The notes under the pieces: generated by a model
Database searches by the model: none
Told to the model about the DNA's origin: nothing
The model's input: the letters and a program-made list of their open reading frames with translations, nothing else
Source of the DNA: CAVUAF01 sp964460655
GTDB lineage: Bacteria; Acidobacteriota; Terriglobia; Terriglobales; Acidobacteriaceae
Length of the DNA: 64,000 nt
Reading direction: 5' to 3'
NCBI GenBank assembly: GCA_964460655.1
Contig: CAYWSH010000001.1
Location: 1-64,000 of the forward strand
Shown: positions 8,830 through 17,717 of the stretch, piece by piece
Layout: every line of letters begins with the position of its first letter
Numbering within the stretch: position 1 is the first letter of the stretch
Made by a program: the position numbers and the translations under genes

Positions 8830-10387
8830 AGAAGACGGCATGGGTCGCACTCGTCCTGGCGATCCTCAGCGGATCTGCCATCGCACAGAAAGAGCAACGT
8901 CCGCCCGCCCCGATGCCGGCGCAGTGGCCGGCTACTTCGGGTACCGCGTCTGCCGAGCCGGCGGAGGAATGGTGGACGACCTTTCACGATGCAAAGTTCG
9001 ATGACTTAGTGCGGCGCGCCATAGCCGCGAACCTCGACATTCGGCTCGCTGCGGCGCGCATTGCGGAAGCCCGCGCCGCCTCCGGCATTGCAAAGTCCGC
9101 ACTGTTGCCGAGCATCGGCGCCAGTGCGTCGGCCACGCGCAACCGTCAGCAGAGTGTCGCGACCGCGAACTCCACGACGCGCGGTCCGGTGGAGTTCAGC
9201 AACTTCCAGGGTGGCTTTGACGCGGCTTGGGAACTCGACATCTTCGGCGTGAACCGACATGGTTTGAAAGCTGCGCGTGCCGATGCCACCGCAACGGCCG
9301 AAGCGCGCAATGCAGCATTAGTCGCGGTACTCGGCGAACTCGGGCGCGTTTATGCGGAGTTGCGTGGCTTCCAATTGCGCCTGAACATCGCCCAAAAGAA
9401 CATCACGACACAGCAGGAAACGTTGGACCTCACGCGCGCCCGCGCTAACGCCGGTCTGGCCACCCAACTCGACGTGGAGCGCGCGGCCGCGCAATGGGAG
9501 ACGACGCGCTCCGCGGTGCCCACGCTGCAGAGCGGAATCGAAATATCGATCCACCGCTTGAGCGTCCTGCTCGCCGAGGAGCCGGAGGCGCTGCGTGCCG
9601 AGTTGCTGCCGTCGGCGCCGGTGCCGCTCTCGCCACCGGAGGTCCCTGTGGGCTTGCCTGCGCAATTATTGGAACGGCGGCCAGATGTGCGCCGGGCGGA
9701 AGCGCAGATCGCCGCCGCTGCGGCGCGCGTCGGCGCGGCGAAGGCGGAATTCTTTCCACGCTTCATGCTGCTTGGCACGGCGGGCCGGCAGGCTTCGCAA
9801 CTACACGACCTGACTCTCGGTGTCGGCAACTTCTTCGGGGCCGGTCCAGCGATCAGTTTGCCCATCTTCACTGGCGGTCGCTTGCGTTCGCAACTGCACG
9901 TACAAGACGCGCGACTGCAGCAGTCCACCATTGCATATGAGGAAGTAGTACTGTCGGCTCTCGAAGAGACCGAGAACGCCCTGGTCCGCTATGCGCAGGA
10001 GCAAACCCGCCACGAGCGGCTGGAGAGCGCCGTCAGGAGCAACGCGGAGTCCGTAAAGCTCTCCGCCGAGCTCTACAAGGCCGGCCTTGCCGATTTCCTT
10101 GCGGTGCTCGATGCGCAGCGCGAGCTCTACGCCAACGAAGACCTGCTGGCGCAAAGTCGGACCGCGCAAACCGTCAACCTCATCGCGCTCTACAAAGCAC
10201 TGGGNNNNNNNNNNNNNNNNNNNNNNNNNNNNNNNNNNNNNNNNNNNNNNNNNNNNNNNNNNNNNNNNNNNNNNNNNNNNNNNNNNNNNNNNNNNNNNNN
10301 NNNNCGCAAAGTCGGACCGCGCAAACCGTCAACCTCATCGCGCTCTACAAAGCACTGGGTGGCGGCTGGCAAACATTGTCGCAGTGA
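8826..10387 (+). CDS. TolC/NodT-family outer-membrane efflux channel (interrupted by a spurious N gap)
   Basis: The signal peptide (MKKTAWVALVLAILSGSAIA) has no lipobox cysteine. Two outer-membrane-efflux repeats follow, with typical blocks (RAIAANLDIRLAAARIAEAR; LLERRPDVRRAEAQIAAA). The reading frame hits 100 Ns at 10205-10304. The 55 nt before the gap (10150-10204) recur exactly after it (10305-10359), so the two contigs really overlap. When the duplicate is collapsed the frame closes cleanly as ...LYKALGGGWQTLSQ with stop at 10385-10387, giving about 468 residues, the normal length. The last gene of the pump operon. Confidence 0.9.
10205..10304. other. 100-N assembly gap flanked by an identical 55-nt duplicate
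   Basis: The unknown-length gap sits inside the efflux-channel gene. 10150-10204 equals 10305-10359, so the contig ends overlap and no sequence is likely to be missing. Confidence 0.9.
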
Positions 10388-10412
10388 TCGCATTCATATT
10401 GGCTATGAACAA

Positions 10413-10428
10413 GTGCAACTTGGGTGCA
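10413..10428. repeat. 16-bp island-end repeat, right copy
   Basis: GTGCAACTTGGGTGCA is the same-orientation partner of 119-134 with one mismatch, 75 bp inside the right tRNA-derived repeat. Confidence 0.4.
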
Positions 10429-10503
10429 AAGCGGGCTGTTGTATACGCCAGAAACGCACCTGAAGGATGGTTAAGACAGCGGAATCAATGAGGCTTCCGT
10501 CTT

Positions 10504-10539
10504 GGGTCGGAGGTCAAAATCCTCTCTCCCCGACCAATC
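10504..10539 (+). repeat. Right copy of tRNA-Pro 3' end (candidate attR)
   Basis: 36 bp matching 15-50 except for TC to CA in the T loop. It contains no anticodon arm or 5' half, so it is not a tRNA gene but a duplicated attachment site. Confidence 0.75.
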
Positions 10540-10710
10540 ATCAATTCCTGTCGCCTTCGGCTCCAAACCGCCGATCAGACGTGTGTTCGCCCAGTTCAAA
10601 ATAGGCCTCCCATCGCGCTTCGCGGCCTGTACCTACCGCTCCGCTCTTCAATCATCGCGGAGATTCACAGCGACCATCTCGTCATCCATCTCCGCCCGCC
10701 ACGGGGTGAT

Positions 10711-12981
10711 ATGCTCGGCGCAACCATGAACATTCGATCGCGATTTCCGCGAGCTCGTCGAGGCATCAATCTCGTGAGAAAGACCTTTCTCGCTCTGGTC
10801 GTCTTGTGCGCGCCGGTGGTGGCGCAACTGCCCGCGCAGTCCGACATTGCGCGCTGGGAGCGGCAGGCACAAAACGTGAGCATTGTGCGCGATGACTGGG
10901 GCATCGCCCACGTCTACGGCAAGACGGATGCCGACGCGGTCTTCGGCGCTGAATACGCGCAGGCCGAGGACGACTTCAATCGCATAGAGACGAACTATCT
11001 CACCTCGTTGGGGCGACTCGCGGAAGCCGAGGGCGAAGCGAAGATCTCCCAGGACCTGCGGCAAAAGTTGTTCATCGATCCCCTGCAGTTGAAGAAGGAC
11101 TACGCCGCCAGCCCGGCTTGGCTGAAGAAGCTGATGGGTGCGTTCGCTGACGGGCTGAATTACTACCTCTACAAGCATCCGGAGGTGAAGCCGCGCGTCA
11201 TCCAGCGCTTCGAACCGTGGATGGTGTTGAGCTTCACGGAAGGCAGCATCGGCGGCGATATTGAAAAGGTCAACCTGCGTAACTTGGCAGCGTTTTACGG
11301 GACCACAGCCGGCACGCCAGAACCCGAGACGTCTTCGATCAGCCAAGCTGTAGAAAGCGGCCTGACCGCAGACGACGAAGACAGGGAGCCGCGCGGATCG
11401 AACGGAGCGGCCGTTGCGCCGTCGAACACCGCGACGCACCATGCGTTGCTGCTGATTAACCCGCATACGTCGTTCTACTTCCGCTCCGAACTCCAGATGG
11501 TCAGCGACGAGGGATTGAATGCGTACGGCGCGTCGACCTGGGGGCAATTCTTCATCTATCAGGGCTTCAACGATCGCGCCGGCTGGATGCATACGTCCAG
11601 CGGCGTGGATGCCATCGACGAATACAGCGAAGCGGTTTCCAAGAAAGGCGATCGCTACTTCTACAAGTACGGCGCCGAGGAACGTCCGGTGGAGGTCAGC
11701 CAGATCACGGTGCCGTACAAGTCGGCAAGCGGCATGGCGGAGAAGAAGTTCACCGTGTATCGCACGACACACGGACCGGTGGTCCGCGAGCAGGACGGGA
11801 AATGGATCGCCGTGAAGCTCATGCAGAAGCCGATCGCGCAGCTGGAGCAGTCGTTCCTGCGCACCAAGGCGCGCGATTACAAGCAGTATGTGAAAACGAT
11901 CGAGTTGTACGCCAACTCGTCGAACAACACCATCTTCGCGGATGCGGACGGCGACATTGCATATTTCCACGGCAACTTCATCCCGCGGCGGGAGGCGCGC
12001 TTCGACTTCACCAAGCCGGTTGACGGCAGCGATCCTGCCACCGATTGGCACGGCACGCTGCGCTGGGACGAGGCGCCGCACTTGCTCAATCCGAAGAGCG
12101 GCTGGCTCTACAACTCGAACAACGCGCCGTGGTCGGCTGCGGGTGCGAGCAGTCCGAAGAAAGAGAGCTACCCGATTTACGTCGACCAAGGGGGCGAGTC
12201 GGCGCGCGGATTGCACGCGCTGCGCGTCTTCGACGAGAAGAAGGACTTCACGCTCGATTCGCTGATCGGCGCCGCGTATGACAGCTACCTGCCATGGTTC
12301 GGCAAGACGTTGCCGGTGCTGTTCAAGGCGTACGACGATGCGCCCGCTGCGGATCCGCTGAAGGTGAAGGTCGCCGAGCAGATCCAGGCGCTTCGGTCAT
12401 GGGATATGCGCTGGGCGGTGGATTCGGCCGCCACCTCCGTCGCCGTGTACTGGGGCGAGGAAGTGCAGCGGCGTATCCGTGGCCAAGCACGAAGAACGGG
12501 CATCCCGGATTACGACTATGTAGCGACGCGCGTTCCTCCACACGATCTCTTAGCCGCACTTGGTGCGGCCGTGGACAAGCTGGCGGGCGACTTCGGCAAC
12601 TGGAAGACACCGTGGGGCGAGATCAATCGCTATCAGCGGTTGGATAACAGCATCACGTCGCACTTCGACGACACCGCGGCGAGCATCCCGGTGCAATTCA
12701 CGTCGGCAGTCTGGGGATCGTTGGCGTCCTACGGCGCACGCCAGTATCCGAACACGAAGAAGTGGTACGGCACGAGCGGTAACAGCTTCGTGGCGGTCGT
12801 GGAGTTCGGCGAAAAAGTGCGGGCGCGGGCGGTGACTTGCGGAGGCGAGAGCGGGCGCGCCGGTTCGCCGCACTTCGTTGACGAGGCCAAACGCTACACA
12901 ACCGGTGACCTGCGGGAGGTTTACTTCTACCGTTCGCAACTGAACGGTCACATGGAGCGGGCATATCATCCTGGAAGCTGA
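10711..12981 (+). CDS. Penicillin/AHL-acylase-family N-terminal nucleophile hydrolase
   Basis: 756 residues. A signal peptide (LVRKTFLALVVLCAPVVAQ) precedes an alpha-subunit region beginning VSIVRDDWGIAHVYG. The family's autocleavage motif is present as RGSNGAAVAPS, which places the nucleophile serine at about residue 230. The beta subunit shows NPHTSFYFRSELQ and a conserved NNTIFAD segment. Members cleave amide bonds in beta-lactams, acyl-homoserine lactones or lipopeptides in the periplasm; the substrate cannot be told from sequence. An ATG at 10726 is an alternative start. It lies just outside the island's right repeat and is convergent with the HD-GYP gene 21 bp away. Confidence 0.88.
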   Translation: MLGATMNIRSRFPRARRGINLVRKTFLALVVLCAPVVAQLPAQSDIARWERQAQNVSIVRDDWGIAHVYGKTDADAVFGAEYAQAEDDFNRIETNYLTSLGRLAEAEGEAKISQDLRQKLFIDPLQLKKDYAASPAWLKKLMGAFADGLNYYLYKHPEVKPRVIQRFEPWMVLSFTEGSIGGDIEKVNLRNLAAFYGTTAGTPEPETSSISQAVESGLTADDEDREPRGSNGAAVAPSNTATHHALLLINPHTSFYFRSELQMVSDEGLNAYGASTWGQFFIYQGFNDRAGWMHTSSGVDAIDEYSEAVSKKGDRYFYKYGAEERPVEVSQITVPYKSASGMAEKKFTVYRTTHGPVVREQDGKWIAVKLMQKPIAQLEQSFLRTKARDYKQYVKTIELYANSSNNTIFADADGDIAYFHGNFIPRREARFDFTKPVDGSDPATDWHGTLRWDEAPHLLNPKSGWLYNSNNAPWSAAGASSPKKESYPIYVDQGGESARGLHALRVFDEKKDFTLDSLIGAAYDSYLPWFGKTLPVLFKAYDDAPAADPLKVKVAEQIQALRSWDMRWAVDSAATSVAVYWGEEVQRRIRGQARRTGIPDYDYVATRVPPHDLLAALGAAVDKLAGDFGNWKTPWGEINRYQRLDNSITSHFDDTAASIPVQFTSAVWGSLASYGARQYPNTKKWYGTSGNSFVAVVEFGEKVRARAVTCGGESGRAGSPHFVDEAKRYTTGDLREVYFYRSQLNGHMERAYHPGS

Positions 12982-13002
12982 GGACTGAGTGCGCGAAAAG
13001 CT

Positions 13003-14133
13003 TTACGCCGCAGCCGCTTTCGTGCGAAAGCTATCGAATACCCCGGCGAGTCGATCGCGCATCACCGTAAAGGCGTGCAAGATCCGCGGGTCGAAATGCG
13101 CCGGCAGCGTTCTGCCGTCACCTTCGATGATGATCTCGCATGCTCGGCCGTGATCCAGGCCCGGCTTGTAGGGCCGCTCGCTGCGCAGCGCGTCGTACTG
13201 GTCGGCCAGGGTCAGGATGCGGGCCGCGAGCGGGATGGCGCTTCCCCGCAGACCCTCCGGGTATCCTGAACCATCCCAGCGCTCGTGGTGAGAGCGGGCG
13301 ATTTCGACTCCCATGCGGACGAATATGTTCTCCGGGTAAACGCGGAGTACTTCTGCCAGGGTGGTGGCGCCGATGGTGGTGTGGGTCATGATGACGGCAC
13401 GCTCCTGCGAGCTGAGCTTCTCCGGCTTCAGCAAAACGGCGTCGGGAATGCCGACCTTCCCAATATCGTGCAAGGGCGCCGTATGGAAAAGCGTGTCGCC
13501 GAACTCGTGGTCGATCTCCGACCGGAAGGAGGCATCGCCGTTCAGCTGGTCGGTAAGGACCTTGCAATAAGCCTGGACGCGGCGAATGTGATTGCCGGTC
13601 TCGTCATCGCGCGATTCGGCGAGTTTCGCCAGCGCAAAGAGCGTTGCCATGTGTGAATCCACGATCTGCCGCATCTGCTGCTGTACCAGCTCCTGCAGGT
13701 CGCGGTTGTGGCCTTCCAGCTGATGCTGCAGCAGGCGCAGGGCGAGATGCGTTTCCACCCGCGCGCGCACTTCCTCGAAGCGGAAGGGCTTGGTCACATA
13801 GTCCACGCCGCCGACGGAGAACGCCTGCAGCTTGTCGCGCGGTTCGCTGAGTGCGCTCAGAAAGATCACCGGGATCTTGGCCAGCTTCTCGATGGACTTG
13901 AGGTGCTTGCAAACCTCGTATCCGCTCATCTCCGGCATCTGGATGTCGAGCAGCACCAGGTCCGGCGGGTCGCACAATGCCGATTGCAGCGCCAATTTGC
14001 CGCTGGCTGCCTGGCGCACGCGGTAGCCTTGTGCCTTCAGCATCTCGGTCAGCAGCTCGAGGTTGGCTGGTGTGTCGTCTACCACCTGGATGACGGGTAC
14101 GTGCCCATTCAGCATAGGTCCCCATTGCGTCAT
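13003..14133 (-). CDS. Receiver-HD-GYP response regulator (c-di-GMP phosphodiesterase)
   Basis: 376 residues. The receiver domain is at about 13-130 (VVDD, phospho-acceptor D63 in LLDIQMPEMSG, K115). A coiled linker at about 130-160 leads to an HD-GYP domain with HDIGK (222-226), the paired histidines of SHHERWDGSGYPEG (H282/H283) and GYP at 290-292. All metal-ligand motifs are kept, so an active c-di-GMP hydrolase is expected. It starts 36 bp after the single receiver and is last in the minus-strand run from the CHASE8 kinase, the likely output of that cascade. Confidence 0.92.
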   Translation of the reverse strand: MTQWGPMLNGHVPVIQVVDDTPANLELLTEMLKAQGYRVRQAASGKLALQSALCDPPDLVLLDIQMPEMSGYEVCKHLKSIEKLAKIPVIFLSALSEPRDKLQAFSVGGVDYVTKPFRFEEVRARVETHLALRLLQHQLEGHNRDLQELVQQQMRQIVDSHMATLFALAKLAESRDDETGNHIRRVQAYCKVLTDQLNGDASFRSEIDHEFGDTLFHTAPLHDIGKVGIPDAVLLKPEKLSSQERAVIMTHTTIGATTLAEVLRVYPENIFVRMGVEIARSHHERWDGSGYPEGLRGSAIPLAARILTLADQYDALRSERPYKPGLDHGRACEIIIEGDGRTLPAHFDPRILHAFTVMRDRLAGVFDSFRTKAAAA

Positions 14134-14169
14134 GTGATTGAGCGAACCCGGTCTGTCGCGCCGGCCGGA

Positions 14170-14547
14170 TCAGCTCATCCGTTCGTCATCGAGAAGTTCC
14201 CTGACTTGCCGCCACAAGGTCGAGGGCTCGATGGGTTTCGAAACGTAGCTGTCAAAGCCAGCTGCCAGAAAGTCCTCCTTGTCGCCGCACATCGCGTAGG
14301 CGGTCAGCGCGATGACCGGGATTGCAGCGAGCCCGGGCTCTCGGCGCAGCTTCTGCAAAGCTCCGACACCGTTGAGCAGCGGCATCTGCACGTCCATGAG
14401 GACCAGATCAGGCCCGGTCTCACGGATCTTCGCGATGGCCTCTTCACCGTCGTGGGCCTCGATCACTTCGAATCCCCGGGTCTCGAGGATCGCCCGGATC
14501 AATTCGAGGTTGGCCTCATTGTCTTCGGCGACCACGATCCTTTTCAT
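14170..14547 (-). CDS. Single-domain response regulator
   Basis: 125 residues, receiver only: E8/D9, phospho-acceptor D52 in LVLMDVQMP, T82, K104. No output domain. The start overlaps the kinase stop by 4 nt (ATGA), so the two are made together. It may act as a phosphate shuttle or sink between the hybrid kinase and the HD-GYP regulator, as CheY/DivK-like receivers do. Confidence 0.93.
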   Translation of the reverse strand: MKRIVVAEDNEANLELIRAILETRGFEVIEAHDGEEAIAKIRETGPDLVLMDVQMPLLNGVGALQKLRREPGLAAIPVIALTAYAMCGDKEDFLAAGFDSYVSKPIEPSTLWRQVRELLDDERMS

Positions 14548-16937
14548 GCGTGCGCCACCTCGGCGACAGTCGTCGCGGCCATTGCACGCTGGATCCTGGC
14601 CAGCAACTCGTTCTTCCAGGAATCACCTTTGCGAAAACACGCTTGCGCATCCCGGCGTAGCCGCTCCGTCTCCTCTTGCGTGAGCTCTTTCGCCGTCAAG
14701 ATGAATACCGGCACTGCGCACAGGGCATCATCCTGCTTGATGTGGTTCAACACCTGGAAGCCATCGATGTGCGGCATCATCAGGTCCAGCAGGATGGCGT
14801 CGGGCCGCGCCGTACGCAGCACCTCGATGGCCGCCGGGCCACCCTGCGCACGCAGCGCCGAATAGCCCGCGGAGCTGAGGACCTCGGCCGTGATGTGAAG
14901 ATCGGCGGCATCATCGTCGATGACCAGCACGTTCTGCACGCGGTCGGAGCGCCGGAGATGCTTCTGGAGCGTATGCAGCAGCATGTCTCGCGATACCGGC
15001 TTGACGAGGTAGTCACTGACTCCGAGGATCAGGCCGAGTTCCTTCCGGTCGAGGATGGAGACGACGACCACCGGTATCTCGGCGGTCGCGGAGTCGGAGC
15101 GGAGCTCGTGCAGAACACTCCAGCCGCCGCCGCTGGGCATCATGATGTCGAGCGTGATGACATCGGGATGCGTCTCCTTCGCCAGCCGCACGGCCTCGAC
15201 GCCGCTTGTCGCTGTCAGTACTTCGAGATTCGCAGCAGCCAGATGTGTGCGCAACAGCTCGAGCGCCGGTGCTTCATCATCCACCACGAGCACGCGGCCG
15301 CCGCATGCCGGCGCCAAGCTTGCGGCAGCGACTTCCGGCGCCGGTGCGGGTTCACTCGCACGGCCGGCCAGCGGTAGCGTGAAGGTGAAGCGGCTCCCCT
15401 TGCCGAGTTCGCTCTCCACCCAGATCCTTCCGCCTTGCCGTTCAATGAGCCGCCGTACGATCGCCAGTCCCAGGCCGGTCCCTTCTTTCGTGCCACGCGT
15501 CGTTTCCCCGACTTGGCGAAACTCTTCAAAGACCACCTGCTGGTCCTCCGGCCGGATCCCGATCCCGGTGTCGGTGACCGACACCGTGACGAACGCGTTG
15601 TCGGCGTGCGATTCGATCCGGATGCGGCCGCCTTCGGGCGTGAACTTCACCGCATTGCTCAGCAGGTTGTAGACCACCTGTTTGAGCCGGGTACGGTCGG
15701 CGTGCACGTGAATGTCAGGGTGCGCACCGCATTCGATCTCCACCTTTTTCGTCATGGCCAGCGGCTTGACGATCGAGAGCACCTCCGGCAGCGCATCGGC
15801 CAGGTCGAAGTCTTCGGGCATCAGGACCATCTGGCCAGCTTCGATCTTCGAAAGATCCAGGATGTCGTTGATGAGCTGCAGCAGGTGCCGGCCCGCGGTC
15901 CGAATGTGCGAGAGCCAGCGATGCTGCTTCTCGTTCAGATGTCCAGCCACTTGATCATCCATCAGGTCGGAGAAGCCAAGAATGGCGTTGAGCGGGGTGC
16001 GCAGTTCGTGACTCATACTCGCCAGGAATGCGCTCTTCATCTGCGTGGCGCGCTCGGCTTCCGCGCGCCGGACTTCCAGCTCGCGGTTCTGCTGCTCGAT
16101 CCGCGCCGCGACCTCCGAAAGCTCCTCGTTGACGGCGGCCAGCTGCAGGGTCCGGCTATGCACACGGCGTTCAAGTCCTTCATTCAGGGTGCGTACTTCC
16201 GCCTCCGCAGCGGCGCGTGCCTGGATGTCGGCCTCGATCCGGTCCAGCATGCGGTTGAAGGTCGCGGCCAACTCGCCGATCTCGTCTTCCGTCTTGATCA
16301 CGACGCGCGCGGAGTAGTCGGCCTTGGCGGAGATGCGCCGCGCCGTTTCCGTCAGGTGACTGACGGGCTCGGAGATGACGCGGTGCGCACGTGCGGAGAT
16401 CGCAATCGCTACGCCGAAAGCCGCCAGGAACACCGCCAGCATCGTGAGACCGTAGCGACGGAAGCGGGCGTAGGTATCAGCCATGTCGGCGGCGACCACA
16501 ACCGTACCGATGGTGTCGCCTTCCGATAGGATCTGCCGGCTTACCAGCAGGCCCTCGTTCGCAAAACCGAAGCCATTCGTGCTGGCCTCCAGACGGGCCG
16601 GTAGCAGAGCCGCCAGGCCCGCACCCGCCGACTTGCGATAGATCGCGAACACGGTTCCGTCATGGCGGTAGATCGCGGCGCCCACGATCTGCGGCTCCGC
16701 ACGCAGCGCCGCCAGCGTGGTCGCGGCGGCCTTGGCATCGTCGAACAGCAGTGCCGACGGGCTGTTGAGCGCGACCATCTCGGCTTGCGTCGTCAGTGTG
16801 TCTACCATGCCCTCGCGCCGGGAGAAGAAGTCGAAGCCCAGCAGGACACCACACGCGAGACACAGCGAGATGGCGCTCACGAGCAGGATGCTGGCCAGCA
16901 ACTTGTATCGGACCGAGCGTCTGCCGAGGATCGCCAT
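14544..16937 (-). CDS. CHASE8-HAMP hybrid histidine kinase with two receivers
   Basis: 797 residues. TM1 at about 12-34, a CHASE8-type periplasmic sensor at about 35-155 (NSPSALLFDDAKAAATTLAALR ... IVGAAIYRHDG), TM2 at about 163-182, HAMP to about 235, coiled coil to about 300, HisKA with H310 (SMSHELRTPLN), HATPase with N-box N424/N428, DTGIG and GTGLG, then receiver 1 (D597) and receiver 2 (D718). CHASE8 is the sensor of the diguanylate cyclase YfiN, which is inhibited by periplasmic YfiR. Here it feeds a kinase, with a YfiR gene 5 bp upstream. There is no Hpt domain in the cluster. Confidence 0.93.
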   Translation of the reverse strand: MAILGRRSVRYKLLASILLVSAISLCLACGVLLGFDFFSRREGMVDTLTTQAEMVALNSPSALLFDDAKAAATTLAALRAEPQIVGAAIYRHDGTVFAIYRKSAGAGLAALLPARLEASTNGFGFANEGLLVSRQILSEGDTIGTVVVAADMADTYARFRRYGLTMLAVFLAAFGVAIAISARAHRVISEPVSHLTETARRISAKADYSARVVIKTEDEIGELAATFNRMLDRIEADIQARAAAEAEVRTLNEGLERRVHSRTLQLAAVNEELSEVAARIEQQNRELEVRRAEAERATQMKSAFLASMSHELRTPLNAILGFSDLMDDQVAGHLNEKQHRWLSHIRTAGRHLLQLINDILDLSKIEAGQMVLMPEDFDLADALPEVLSIVKPLAMTKKVEIECGAHPDIHVHADRTRLKQVVYNLLSNAVKFTPEGGRIRIESHADNAFVTVSVTDTGIGIRPEDQQVVFEEFRQVGETTRGTKEGTGLGLAIVRRLIERQGGRIWVESELGKGSRFTFTLPLAGRASEPAPAPEVAAASLAPACGGRVLVVDDEAPALELLRTHLAAANLEVLTATSGVEAVRLAKETHPDVITLDIMMPSGGGWSVLHELRSDSATAEIPVVVVSILDRKELGLILGVSDYLVKPVSRDMLLHTLQKHLRRSDRVQNVLVIDDDAADLHITAEVLSSAGYSALRAQGGPAAIEVLRTARPDAILLDLMMPHIDGFQVLNHIKQDDALCAVPVFILTAKELTQEETERLRRDAQACFRKGDSWKNELLARIQRAMAATTVAEVAHA

Positions 16938-16942
16938 GTCAT

Positions 16943-17515
16943 TCAGCTCCGAGGTGCTTCCGTTACGATCTGTGCCAACCTGAGCAACTGGGAGCTGAGG
17001 GTGAGGCGGGCGCGTTCGGCGGCTTGCAGATTGACCGCGAAGCGCACCTTCTGCTCTTCCAGACGGAAGCTGATGATCCCGCCGCGGGAGGTGAACTCAT
17101 CCGTCTCGCCGATCGTCAGCACGCTGCGGCCAGCCAGCGATCTGATGATCTCTCCGAGATGACGCTCCTCCGACGCACCGACATATACGATCTGACAGCC
17201 CTGCGCCTCTTCGACGCTGGCGATGCGCCGCACCACGATGCGTCGCCCCCGCACCGTCTTGTCGGTGACCATCTGATCGAGCACCGGGCCGAACGGATCA
17301 CGGCCGAGCAGCGCGATCGTCAGGACGTCCTGGCCGCGGGAGACATCGGCCGGCCATTCCACGAACTTGGCGAAGTTGTAAAGAAATGCCGCCTTGATCT
17401 CGTACTCATCCACTGTTTGTCCGCGTGCGCCGACGCACACCATCAGGCTGGTGACCACGCCAGGCACTAGGCTTAAGACGAGGCGACGCAACTTTGCGGG
17501 AATCAGAATCGCCAC
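16943..17515 (-). CDS. YfiR-family periplasmic protein
   Basis: 190 residues from a GTG, with a signal peptide (LVLSLVPGVVTSLMVCVGARG) and the YfiR/DUF4154 hallmark EIKAAFLYNFAKFVEWP, followed by a small alpha/beta fold. YfiR of Pseudomonas binds the CHASE8 domain of YfiN in the periplasm. The next gene encodes a CHASE8 kinase, so this protein most likely controls it. Its start overlaps by 13 nt the last codons of a second TonB receptor, of which only the end (17503-17551) remains before the gap. The same 13-nt overlap occurs for the other receptor-YfiR pair at 17705-17717. Confidence 0.9.
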   Translation of the reverse strand: MAILIPAKLRRLVLSLVPGVVTSLMVCVGARGQTVDEYEIKAAFLYNFAKFVEWPADVSRGQDVLTIALLGRDPFGPVLDQMVTDKTVRGRRIVVRRIASVEEAQGCQIVYVGASEERHLGEIIRSLAGRSVLTIGETDEFTSRGGIISFRLEEQKVRFAVNLQAAERARLTLSSQLLRLAQIVTEAPRS

Positions 17516-17551
17516 GTGATCCTTCCCAGGAGACTCCGCTCGACGTAGGTG
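17503..17551 (-). CDS. C-terminal end of a second TonB-dependent receptor, cut by assembly gap
   Basis: Sixteen residues plus stop (TYVERSLLGRITWRF, TGA) precede YfiR. They match the end of the receptor at 17705-19738 (QVKRSAYGKITWHW), including the terminal aromatic residue and the way the stop overlaps the following yfiR start. The rest of the gene is missing at the 10-N gap. Confidence 0.65.
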
Positions 17552-17561
17552 NNNNNNNNNN
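17552..17561. other. 10-N assembly gap, probably hiding a receptor gene
   Basis: To the right (minus-strand upstream) a yfiR gene breaks off after 52 codons; to the left a receptor gene appears only as its last 16 codons. The missing piece is therefore the remainder of one yfiR and most of a receptor (about 2.4 kb or more), collapsed because the two modules are similar. Confidence 0.7.
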
Positions 17562-17717
17562 AAGAAAGGTCGCCTTGTCTCGGTATGGGCTGGGGCCGGC
17601 GATCTGGGCGCGAAGCGGAAGGTCGCTCAGCGCGAGCCAGGCGATCAGCGCTCCGCCTAAGACCGCTAGCGCGCGGGAGCAGCGCCCGCCCACCGACCCT
17701 GTCTTCACCAATGCCAT
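17562..17717 (-). CDS. N-terminal part of a second YfiR-family protein, cut by gap
   Basis: 52 codons from ATG: a signal peptide (ALAVLGGALIAWLALSDLPLRAQ), then SPYRDKATFL, corresponding to DEYEIKAAFL of the intact YfiR, after which the N run starts. The ATG overlaps the upstream receptor's stop by 13 nt. It is best read as a real paralogue truncated by assembly, not as a frameshifted extension of the downstream gene. Confidence 0.7.

Larger units (their letters stand above)
10388..10710. other. Island right-end junction and leader of the acylase gene
   Basis: 323 bp without a supported gene. It holds the 16-bp island-end repeat (10413-10428), the tRNA-derived repeat (10504-10539) and about 170 bp of unremarkable leader before the acylase. 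Confidence 0.6.

Noticed and set aside
10305..10491. Plus-strand frame continuing the efflux channel past its stop after the N gap
   Set aside because: The 100 Ns shift the frame; collapsing the 55-nt duplicate restores the normal C-terminus at 10387.
10504..10539. A second tRNA gene
   Set aside because: Only the T arm and acceptor 3' strand are present and the T loop is altered; it is a duplicated attachment site.
10648..12216. 522-codon minus-strand frame opposite the acylase gene
   Set aside because: Composition typical of an antisense shadow and no recognisable motif; the plus strand carries the acylase autocleavage motif.
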